From a bacterium (lineage in GTDB: Bacteria; UBA9089; UBA9088; JAGUXG01): 10,071 bases of DNA. The position numbers and the translations under genes were made by a program. The stretch is from the NCBI GenBank assembly GCA_020061965.1, contig JAGUXG010000109.1, positions 1 through 10,071 on the forward strand, given 5' to 3'. Of the stretch, positions 1 to 5,712 are shown one piece after another (the first letter of the stretch is position 1; the number at the start of each line of letters is the position of its first letter). The notes under the pieces are model-generated. The model did no database searches and had not been told where the DNA came from. It saw only the letters and a list, made by a program, of their open reading frames with translations.

Positions 1-66
1 AAAATATTGAGAGAAAGTGAGTAACAGGTTATACTCAAGAAACACGAGGTCTAGCGAAAATTTTTG

Positions 67-149
67 TTGTAGGTTGTAAGTTGTAGGTTGGAGAAGAGAA
101 ATAAATAACATCTAACATCCAAACTTACAACATCCTAAACTTACAACCT
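67..149. repeat. Heptamer tandem array with inverted counterpart
   Basis: The left arm is three consecutive heptamers, TTGTAGG, TTGTAAG and TTGTAGG (67-87). The right arm has CTTACAA at 124-130 and again at 140-146, separated by CATCC-containing units with a period of about 16 bp. AGGTTGTAAGTT (71-82) is the exact reverse complement of AACTTACAACCT (138-149), so a 12-bp stem can form. The spacer (about 89-107) is mostly A and G. Nothing here looks coding. Confidence 0.7.
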
Positions 150-159
150 CAGGCTCTCT

Positions 160-187
160 TTGCAAACCTGATTTACTTGGGTATAGT
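160..187 (+). promoter_or_regulatory. Candidate sigma-70-type promoter of the acyl-CoA dehydrogenase gene
   Basis: TTGCAA (160-165) and TATAGT (182-187) fit -35 and -10 boxes with a 16-bp spacer. Transcription would start at about 194, almost on the ATG at 196, giving a leaderless or nearly leaderless mRNA. This agrees with the lack of a Shine-Dalgarno upstream of the start. The -10 lies in the right-end module of the repeat element, so the repeat may supply the promoter. Prediction by eye only. Confidence 0.35.
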
Positions 188-195
188 ATTGCAAA

Positions 196-1344
196 ATGGA
201 CTATGGATTAACAGAAGAACAGAAAGAGATTATAGAGCTTGCTCACAAGATAGCTGAGAAGAGGATACGGCCTGCTGCAGCGGAGCTTGATGAAAAAGGG
301 GAATTTCCTACAGAGATTCTGAAAGAGATAGCCCAGTCTGACCTCTTTGGACTTTATATCCCAGAGGAGCATGGAGGCTTTGGTGGAGGAAGCCTTGAGC
401 TTTGCTTAGCAACAGAAGAGTTTTCAAAAGCCTGCGGTGGTGTGGCTGTCTCTTATGCTGCGGTAGCCTTAGGTGCCTATCCCATCCTTCTTTATGGAAC
501 AGAGGAGCAGAAACAAAAATACCTTCCAGATATAGCCTCTGGAAAGAGATTGGCTGCCTTTGCTATTACAGAACAAGGGGCAGGTTCTGACGCAGGCTCA
601 GTCAAAACACAAGCCACAAAAGATGGTGATTTCTATGTGTTGAATGGCACAAAGCAATGGATAACCAATGGTGGAGAGGCTGAAGTCTATACGGTAATAG
701 CTACAACAAATAAAGATAAGGGTGCCAGGGGATTGAGCTGTTTCATTGTAGAAAAAGGAACTCCAGGATTTTCCTTTGGAAAAAAGGAGGATAAGCTTGG
801 GATAAGGTGTTCAGCCACAAGGGAGCTTATCTTCACAGACTGTAAGATTCCTAAGGAAAATTTGATTGGAAAAGAGGGTCTGGGGTTTATCGTGGCGATG
901 AGAACCTTTGACAACTCAAGACCAGGCATTGCTGCTCAGGCTATTGGCATAGCCCAGGGTGCCTTAGATCTGGCGATAAAATACGCTAAAGAGAGGGTGC
1001 AGTTTGGGCAACCGATATCTTCATTTCAAGGAATCCAATGGATGCTGGCTGATATGGCCACCCAGATAGAGGCAGCAAGGGCATTGACCTATTCCGTTTG
1101 TCGAATGATAGATTCAGGGGTAAAGGATGTCGGAAAAGAGTCTGCCCAGGCAAAGCTCTTTGCAGGAGATACAGCTATGAAAGTAACCACAGATTGCCTG
1201 CAGATATTTGGCGGATATGGTTATATGAGGGACTATCCTATTGAGAAGTATTTCAGGGATGCCAAGATAACCCAGATTTATGAGGGGACAAACCAGATCC
1301 AGAGAAATATTATTGCCCTAAAGCTGATAAAAGAGACAGCTTAA
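196..1344 (+). CDS. Acyl-CoA dehydrogenase (short-chain/butyryl-CoA type)
   Basis: An FAD enzyme that makes the alpha,beta double bond in acyl-CoA thioesters and passes electrons to electron-transfer flavoprotein in the cytoplasm. The 382-residue length is normal for the family. The order is N-terminal helical domain, beta domain, then C-terminal helical domain. The first family signature is AFAITEQGAGSD at residues 121-132. The second is QIFGGYGYMRDYPIEKYFRD at 336-355. It is followed by YEGTNQIQR, whose Glu363 sits at the catalytic-base position of SCAD/MCAD-type enzymes. The N-terminus (MDYGLTEEQ) matches family members, so ATG 196 is chosen although no Shine-Dalgarno precedes it. The stop overlaps the next gene by one base (TAATG). 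No ETF gene is in the window. Chain-length specificity cannot be read with confidence; butyryl-CoA or another short acyl-CoA is the best guess. Confidence 0.95.
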   Translation: MDYGLTEEQKEIIELAHKIAEKRIRPAAAELDEKGEFPTEILKEIAQSDLFGLYIPEEHGGFGGGSLELCLATEEFSKACGGVAVSYAAVALGAYPILLYGTEEQKQKYLPDIASGKRLAAFAITEQGAGSDAGSVKTQATKDGDFYVLNGTKQWITNGGEAEVYTVIATTNKDKGARGLSCFIVEKGTPGFSFGKKEDKLGIRCSATRELIFTDCKIPKENLIGKEGLGFIVAMRTFDNSRPGIAAQAIGIAQGALDLAIKYAKERVQFGQPISSFQGIQWMLADMATQIEAARALTYSVCRMIDSGVKDVGKESAQAKLFAGDTAMKVTTDCLQIFGGYGYMRDYPIEKYFRDAKITQIYEGTNQIQRNIIALKLIKETA

Positions 1345-1967
1345 TGAAAAAATCTGCTATCTTTCTCTTCTTATCTCTAATTCTTCCCAATCTTTCGTAT
1401 TGCCAGGAAGAAGATTTGAGTGTTGTCATCACAGAAAATTTACTGAATAAACTTCTCTCTGCAGTAGGCGAGGTTACTGGCACAGGTAGTGTCAACCTTC
1501 CGATTCATAAGGGTGAATATAGTTGGGTAGCAAAGAATCCAAGACTCTCTATACTTCCAGAAGGCACAAGTTTTTCAGCAGATGTTACTGTCAAGATAGG
1601 ATTCTTCAAATATTCTCCTGGTGTCAATGGTATAGTTGATATAGATTATGCCACAGCCACGAACACGATTGTTGTTAAGATACGGTCTGCTGAGTTTGAG
1701 CTATATCTCGGGCTTTTTGGAAAGAAGCTCCATATCACCAACATAGACCTAGCCAGGTTTTACAAGGAACCTATCTTGTTTCCAGGGCCTGAGCCAATAG
1801 ATAAAGGAATAGAGCTTACACTTCCAGATGGAAGAAAGAAGAACCTCTCTGTAACGCCCGAAAACTACTCTTTGCGTTTAGAAAAAGGGGCGATAAGAGT
1901 GGCTTCAGTATTAAGTTTCAAGGAAAAATTAGAGGCAGGAACAGGTTCTACAGGGATCTCTCAATAA
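1344..1967 (+). CDS. Secreted protein of unknown family, possibly lipid-binding (TULIP-like)
   Basis: I do not recognise this 207-residue protein. Residues 1-20 form a signal peptide: two lysines, a hydrophobic stretch, then NLSYC before QEED. Cys20 is not in a good lipobox because tyrosine precedes it, so ordinary secretion seems likelier than a lipoprotein. The mature part opens with VVITENLLNKLLS (27-39) and continues as alternating hydrophobic segments typical of beta strands, with a Pro-rich turn at 142-152 (PILFPGPEP). A short N-terminal helix bearing a 'TExxLNxLL' pattern followed by long beta strands resembles BPI/YceB-type tubular lipid-binding proteins, but this is a guess. The start shares its A with the stop codon of the upstream gene, indicating translational coupling. 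A membrane polysaccharide enzyme follows 39 bp downstream, so an envelope role is plausible. Confidence 0.75.
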   Translation: MKKSAIFLFLSLILPNLSYCQEEDLSVVITENLLNKLLSAVGEVTGTGSVNLPIHKGEYSWVAKNPRLSILPEGTSFSADVTVKIGFFKYSPGVNGIVDIDYATATNTIVVKIRSAEFELYLGLFGKKLHITNIDLARFYKEPILFPGPEPIDKGIELTLPDGRKKNLSVTPENYSLRLEKGAIRVASVLSFKEKLEAGTGSTGISQ

Positions 1968-2006
1968 GATGGGAATCTGGGATCCGCGAGTTTAATATTT
2001 ATTCTT
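1968..2006 (+). promoter_or_regulatory. Short intergenic gap with a -10-like box and a tiny repeat
   Basis: Two imperfect direct octamers, TGGGAATC (1970-1977) and TGGGATCC (1978-1985), lie just past the upstream stop. TAATAT (1993-1998) could be a -10 box; transcription would then begin at about 2005, right at the ATG of 2007. No good -35 and no Shine-Dalgarno is visible. Weak evidence: readthrough from the upstream genes is equally possible. Confidence 0.25.
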
Positions 2007-4130
2007 ATGATGAAAAAAATCTTACCCATTCTTTTACAAATCCTCTTCTCTCTGCTTCTTTTTGGCTTACCCCTTTTTATGGATACAAGGATAAACTCTA
2101 CCTTCGGCGTAAGCAAAACCACATTATTAAGGACAATCTCTCTTTTGATTGCTTCTTTGTGGATATACAGGTTGACTTACTCTAAAGAAAGGTTTATAAG
2201 AACATCTCTTGACCTTTTTATTCTAACCTATCTTGCCATAAGCCTTCTTTCCACCATATTTGGAAGAAGCCCTATCCTCTCATTCTTTGGCTCTTATGAA
2301 AGGCAGGAAGGGGTTACCACCCTTATAAATTACATATTTCTCTTTTATGCCGCAATAAATCTTTTAGAAAAGGAGGCTATCTTAAGGATACTAAATGTGG
2401 TTGTTCTGGCAGGGGTTCTCTCATCTTTCCTTGGTATCACCCAGCACTATGAAATGAATATTCTGCGTCTTCAATGGGGAGCTTTCGGTAAGGATAGGGT
2501 CGTCTCTACCTTTGGGAATCCTGTCTTCTTTGGCGCTTATACAATTATGACAATGCCCTTAGCCTTGGCTCTATTTACTTTGGCTAAAAAGGGTTGGCTT
2601 GTTTTTGCTTATGGTCTATCTTTCTTTATAATACTCCTCGGTTTTATCTTTGCCAATACCCGTGCCTGCTATGCTGGACTGTTTTTTGAAGTAGTCCTTA
2701 TTCTGATAATCTTCCTTTTCTTTCTTAGAAAGAACCTTCCGGTAAGAAGGTTGGCTATATTAGCTCTCTTTGCTTTAATCCCTCTTTTGTGGTATAACCT
2801 GAGGGGTGGAGGAACATCAGTGGTGGAAAGGTTTTCTGAGGTTTCTGGAAAAAATATGGAAGAAGGTAAGAGGTTCAAAGGCTCCTTTGGTGCAAGATTG
2901 ATGATGTGGAAGACTGGCATTGAAATGGTAAAGCACAACCCTATTTTTGGGGTAGGTCCTGAAGCCATAGGCATAACCTACCCATACTATCTCTATCAGG
3001 TCTACACAAAGGATTTCGCTTTTGAGTATGAAGACAGGATGCACAATGAGATATTTGACACATCTGTAACCCGTGGACTCTTGGGGTTTTTTGCTTACTA
3101 CTCTATGGTTTTTACCTTCTTTATCTTCTCCATAAATAGGATTATTAAGGGGGGTTTCTCTGAGAGAGTGACATTGCTCAGTATTTCAGCTGGCTGTCTG
3201 GGTTATCTTGTCCAGAACCTCTTTAGCTTTGGACTTTCATCCATCTCCTCATTATTCTGGGCATTGATGGGGCTTTCCTTCCTTTACATAAAACCAAAAG
3301 TGAAGCCTATTTCTGCCAAAAGGCCTTATATCTTACTTGGACTTATTCCAATAGCTGTCTTAGGGCTTCTTATAAAGAATACCTACTCTGCGGATATAGC
3401 CTTTAGAAAGGCTGAGTATGAAAACGCCATCAAGCTCAATCCATTCTGCCGTGATTACAGAGAGAATTATGGAATCTACCTGGTAGAAAGAGGAAAAAAT
3501 GAGGGTGGGGTTTGGCCGGACAAGATAATTGCGGAGATGAACAAAGCCTGCAAGCTCTTTCCGAATGATGGTATTCTGCTCTCTATCCTTGGTATGGGGT
3601 ATGAGATGAAGGGTGAGGTGGACAAGGCACTGCCAATCTATGAAGAGTCTGTCCGAATAAACCCATATATGGGCAATACCTACAATAACCTTGGGGCAAT
3701 CTATGCCAACAGAGGTATGTATGAAAAGGCAGCAGATGCTTTCTTAAGAGGATTAAAGGGCTTTCCAGATGATGGAAGGCTCTTTTCAAATACAAAACAG
3801 TTAGGCTCTATCTTGTTAGAAAAAGGAAAGGAGAAGGAGGCAGAAGATCTCTTTGATAGGATGGATAATCTTTGCACAAATAAGGATCTGCTTTTGACTC
3901 TGCATAAAGAGCTTAGCCAGAGATATTGGACATATGGAGGGAAAAGAGGGTTTGTCAAGCACACCAAGAAGATGACTGAGATTGACCCCAAAAACTTTGA
4001 AGCCCATAGAAACCTTGGTAGTTTTTATCTTATGGAGAAAGAGAATGAATCTGCCTTACTCTATCTGGGCAAGACACAAGACTTAAAACCAACAGAAGAG
4101 GTACAGAGAATGATAGATACGATCAAATAA
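2007..4130 (+). CDS. O-antigen ligase/polymerase-type (Wzy_C) membrane protein with C-terminal TPR domain
   Basis: A predicted inner-membrane protein of the WaaL/Wzy/PglL superfamily, which transfers or polymerises lipid-linked glycans on the outer face of the membrane. Residues 1-430 carry about ten or more hydrophobic segments. Family landmarks are STFGNP near 167-172, an intramembrane NTRACYAG (217-224), and a long periplasmic loop (about 265-350) with GARLMMW (295-301), NPIFGVGPE (311-319) and the conserved HN pair (His346-Asn347). A last membrane segment spans about 440-456. Residues 460-707 are soluble, with TPR-like units at about 521-553, 555-587 and 663-695, presumably on the periplasmic side. 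Whether it acts as ligase, polymerase or protein O-glycosyltransferase cannot be decided. Two adjacent ATGs begin the frame; no Shine-Dalgarno is seen. The 3' end overlaps argB convergently by 8 bp. Confidence 0.88.
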   Translation: MMKKILPILLQILFSLLLFGLPLFMDTRINSTFGVSKTTLLRTISLLIASLWIYRLTYSKERFIRTSLDLFILTYLAISLLSTIFGRSPILSFFGSYERQEGVTTLINYIFLFYAAINLLEKEAILRILNVVVLAGVLSSFLGITQHYEMNILRLQWGAFGKDRVVSTFGNPVFFGAYTIMTMPLALALFTLAKKGWLVFAYGLSFFIILLGFIFANTRACYAGLFFEVVLILIIFLFFLRKNLPVRRLAILALFALIPLLWYNLRGGGTSVVERFSEVSGKNMEEGKRFKGSFGARLMMWKTGIEMVKHNPIFGVGPEAIGITYPYYLYQVYTKDFAFEYEDRMHNEIFDTSVTRGLLGFFAYYSMVFTFFIFSINRIIKGGFSERVTLLSISAGCLGYLVQNLFSFGLSSISSLFWALMGLSFLYIKPKVKPISAKRPYILLGLIPIAVLGLLIKNTYSADIAFRKAEYENAIKLNPFCRDYRENYGIYLVERGKNEGGVWPDKIIAEMNKACKLFPNDGILLSILGMGYEMKGEVDKALPIYEESVRINPYMGNTYNNLGAIYANRGMYEKAADAFLRGLKGFPDDGRLFSNTKQLGSILLEKGKEKEAEDLFDRMDNLCTNKDLLLTLHKELSQRYWTYGGKRGFVKHTKKMTEIDPKNFEAHRNLGSFYLMEKENESALLYLGKTQDLKPTEEVQRMIDTIK

Positions 4131-4974
4131 CTACCTGCGTGCCAATGCCTTCGTCTGTGAACAGCTCAAGAAGGATAGAGTGTGAGATTCTTCCGTCAAT
4201 GATATGAGCCTTTGAAACACCAACAGAGACTGCCTCTGCCACAGCCCTTGCTTTTGGTATCATTCCGCCTGTAATACAACCTTTTTCTATTAAAGACTCT
4301 ATTCTCTCTGATTTTAAGGTTGAAAGGAGTCTTTCTCCATCGCATATCCCCTTTGTGTCCGTCAAAATGATAAGTTTTTCGGATGATAAGGCAGCAGCTA
4401 TTTTAGAAGCCACAATATCTGCGTTGATATTATACCTCCTGCCTTCCCGATCAACACCAATGGGAGCTATGACTGGAACAAAGTCTGCTTCATCCAAGAG
4501 TTTAATTGGCTCTGTATTTATCTTGGCTACATCCCCAACAAACCCCGTTCCTTCTATTGGAAGAGCCTGTATCATAGAAGAGTCAACTCCAGAAAGCCCG
4601 ATAGCTCTTGCAGAATGCTTGTTCAAAAGAGAGACAATATCACTATTTATCCTACATAAGACCATCTCCACATACTCCATATCCTCTTTGTCTGTGTACC
4701 TTAAGCCATCAACAAAGCGTATCTCCCTTCCTACCTTCTTCATCAACTTATTGATCTCTGGACCACCACCATGAACAATCACAGGCTTTATGCCAACAAA
4801 CCTCAAAAGGGTGCAATCCAAAGCAAAGGAATCCTTCAGCCCTTCATCAACCATAGCCGCTCCACCATACTTTATGACCACATACTTGCCATAGAACCTT
4901 TTGATATAAGGCAACGCTTCTATCAAAATCTCTGCTTTTTTAATCTTTTTCTTCATAATCCTTTTTGGCAGCAT
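4123..4974 (-). CDS. argB: Acetylglutamate kinase
   Basis: Phosphorylates N-acetyl-L-glutamate with ATP, the second step of arginine synthesis, in the cytoplasm. It is an amino acid kinase fold protein of 283 residues, normal length. Visible motifs are KYGG (35-38), HGGGP (68-72), the substrate loop YNINAD (181-186), LTDTKGI (204-210) and GGMIPKARA (236-244) with Lys241. The N-terminal helix KAEILIEALPYIKRFYGK (13-30) and the C-terminal TDEGIGTQVV are features of arginine-inhibited hexameric enzymes, so feedback inhibition by arginine is likely. The start at 4974 lies 2 bp after the yajQ stop, which suggests reinitiation. A second in-frame ATG at 4956 has AAGGA just ahead and would give 277 residues starting MKKKIKKAEIL; the choice is uncertain. 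No other arg genes are nearby. Confidence 0.96.
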   Translation of the reverse strand: MLPKRIMKKKIKKAEILIEALPYIKRFYGKYVVIKYGGAAMVDEGLKDSFALDCTLLRFVGIKPVIVHGGGPEINKLMKKVGREIRFVDGLRYTDKEDMEYVEMVLCRINSDIVSLLNKHSARAIGLSGVDSSMIQALPIEGTGFVGDVAKINTEPIKLLDEADFVPVIAPIGVDREGRRYNINADIVASKIAAALSSEKLIILTDTKGICDGERLLSTLKSERIESLIEKGCITGGMIPKARAVAEAVSVGVSKAHIIDGRISHSILLELFTDEGIGTQVVI

Positions 4975-4976
4975 AC

Positions 4977-5474
4977 TTATCTGTAATTTATAAACTCCAT
5001 ATGTATACCTAAATCCTTCTCCTTAAATATGGAGATGATTGCTTGTAGATCGTCAATCTTCTTCGCCCTCACATGCACCTGGTCCTTCTGAATCTCTGCC
5101 TGAACCTTCATCTTCAACTCCTTGATAATCTTCACAATCTCCTTTGCTTTGTCCTGGGCAATTCCTTGCTGAAGGGTAATTACCTGCCTCCGAGTGCCAC
5201 CAGATGCCTCTTCCATCTTCCCATATTGAAGTGATTTCAAGGATACACCTCGCCTTACTAATTTAGACCGAAGTATATCTATGACGCTCTTCATTCTTTG
5301 TTCATCGTCAGAAATAAGGATTATCTCAGCCTTATCTTTGTTGAACTCAATGCTACTCTTACTCGCCTTAAAGTCAAATCTCTGGCTCATCTCCTTTGTT
5401 GCTTGATGCACAGAGTTTATTACCTCCTGAAGGTCAACCTTGCTTACTATATCAAAAGAATGTTCATCTGCCAT
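4977..5474 (-). CDS. yajQ: YajQ family nucleotide/RNA-binding protein
   Basis: A 165-residue cytoplasmic protein matching the YajQ/UPF0234 family over its whole length. Landmarks are SFDIVSKVD (6-14), RFDFKASKSSIE (32-43), the middle segment LRSKLVRRGVSLKSL, EASGGTRRQV, and the end DLGIHMEFINYR. The family has two ferredoxin-like domains. Members bind tRNA or GTP in E. coli, and c-di-GMP in Xanthomonas; which ligand applies here is unknown. This is the one gene in the window with a strong Shine-Dalgarno (GGAGGA, 6 nt before ATG), supporting start 5474. argB follows after 2 bp, so the two form a small operon, although the functions are not obviously linked. Upstream is repeat DNA that seems to contribute its -10 box. 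Confidence 0.96.
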   Translation of the reverse strand: MADEHSFDIVSKVDLQEVINSVHQATKEMSQRFDFKASKSSIEFNKDKAEIILISDDEQRMKSVIDILRSKLVRRGVSLKSLQYGKMEEASGGTRRQVITLQQGIAQDKAKEIVKIIKELKMKVQAEIQKDQVHVRAKKIDDLQAIISIFKEKDLGIHMEFINYR

Positions 5475-5479
5475 ATTTA

Positions 5480-5498
5480 TCCTCCGTAACTATTTATA
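5480..5498 (-). promoter_or_regulatory. yajQ ribosome binding site and candidate -10 box
   Basis: On the minus strand GGAGGA (5485-5480) precedes the ATG by about 5-6 nt and fixes the start. TATAAA (5498-5493) is a plausible -10 box; only a weak -35 (TTGGTA) is found 18 bp further up. The predicted transcript would start near 5486, so the leader would be little more than the ribosome binding site. The GGGTATAAA containing the -10 belongs to the repeat end at 5494-5510. Confidence 0.5.
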
Positions 5499-5625
5499 CC
5501 CACAAACAATAGGTTATACCAAAACAGATCAGGTTTGTGAAAATTCAAGCTTAAACTGGTTCAAGCGAAGCAAAATTATCAAATCCTTGAATCCTGGAAC
5601 CCTCGAATTGTTTATGGGTATAACC
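5494..5625. repeat. Palindromic intergenic repeat element, copy 2 (mosaic)
   Basis: TTATACCCACAAACAAT (5494-5510) and ATTGTTTATGGGTATAA (5607-5623) are inverted repeats matching at 16 of 17 bases. Just inside the left arm a second end motif begins with GGTTATACC (5512-5520), itself the exact inverse of GGTATAACC (5617-5625), followed by ATCAGGTTTG (5528-5537). The end modules therefore match those of the element at 27-187, but the left side seems to carry two ends back to back, which suggests nesting or rearrangement. This element and the array after it account for most of the gene-free stretch 5475-5712. The rest (about 5663-5712) shows nothing recognisable, and no clear terminator is visible. 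Confidence 0.6.
5543..5594. repeat. TTCAAG-type inverted array in the interior of copy 2
   Basis: ATTCAAG (5543-5549) and TTCAAG (5560-5565) on the left face CTTGAATCC (5586-5594) on the right. The right part, ATCCTTGAATCC (5583-5594), is made of the same GGATTCAA-type unit found after the helicase gene at 9989-10063. It forms the interior of the palindromic element and does not look coding. Confidence 0.5.
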
Positions 5626-5653
5626 AATCCCTAATTCCTATTCCATAATCCCT
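5626..5653. repeat. Four degenerate heptamers (AATCCCT type)
   Basis: Four head-to-tail 7-bp units lie in direct succession: AATCCCT (5626-5632), AATTCCT (5633-5639), ATTCCAT (5640-5646) and AATCCCT (5647-5653). The first and last are identical. CAATCC (5625-5630) could pair with GGATTG (5657-5662), a 6-bp stem too weak to call a terminator. The array begins directly where palindromic element copy 2 ends. Confidence 0.6.
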
Positions 5654-5712
5654 AAAGGATTGTTTGTTGCAGACTCAATTTGTTCTCGGTATAGCTCTAT
5701 GTCTTTTCAACT

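Larger units (their letters stand above)
27..187. repeat. Palindromic intergenic repeat element with conserved ends, copy 1
   Basis: No gene is visible in 1-195; this element fills most of it. The left end begins GGTTATAC (27-34), followed by an A-rich stretch and CGAGG (45-49). The right end holds CAAACCTGAT (163-172) and GGGTATA (179-185). The same two modules recur, reverse-complemented, around 5512-5625: GGTATAACC at 5617-5625, CCTCG at 5601-5605 and ATCAGGTTTG at 5528-5537, the last matching over all 10 bases. The interior between the modules differs completely between the copies: here it is a TTGTAGG/TTGTAAG array, there a TTCAAG array. No transposase is present. A non-autonomous or composite repeat is inferred; the exact boundaries are uncertain. 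Confidence 0.55.

Noticed and set aside
67..149. CRISPR-like array
   Set aside because: Units are 7-16 bp, directly adjacent or inverted, with no 25-40 bp repeats separated by unique spacers and no cas genes. The Cas4-like Fe-S nuclease domain belongs to a helicase fusion.
687..929. Minus-strand open frame of 80 codons inside the acyl-CoA dehydrogenase gene
   Set aside because: It overlaps strongly conserved enzyme sequence on the other strand, with no independent signal of expression.
1399..1410. Lipoprotein signal at Cys20 of the secreted protein
   Set aside because: The residues before the cysteine are Leu-Ser-Tyr; tyrosine at -1 does not fit a lipobox.
4355..4774. Plus-strand open frame of 139 codons inside argB
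   Set aside because: It is wholly antisense to a well-conserved argB and its translation resembles no family; taken as a shadow of argB.
5440..5634. Plus-strand open frame of 64 codons across the yajQ start and the intergenic repeat
   Set aside because: It runs antisense through the yajQ start and then through palindromic repeat DNA, has no ribosome site, and has no protein-like composition.
5624..5663. Rho-independent terminator for hom
   Set aside because: The possible stem CAATCC/GGATTG is only 6 bp with a loop of about 26 nt, and no U-tract follows on the minus strand.
5680..5700. Third copy of the repeat end (CGGTATAGC at about 5687-5695)
   Set aside because: Only GGTATAG matches, and the neighbouring CAAACCTGAT module is absent, so chance cannot be excluded.
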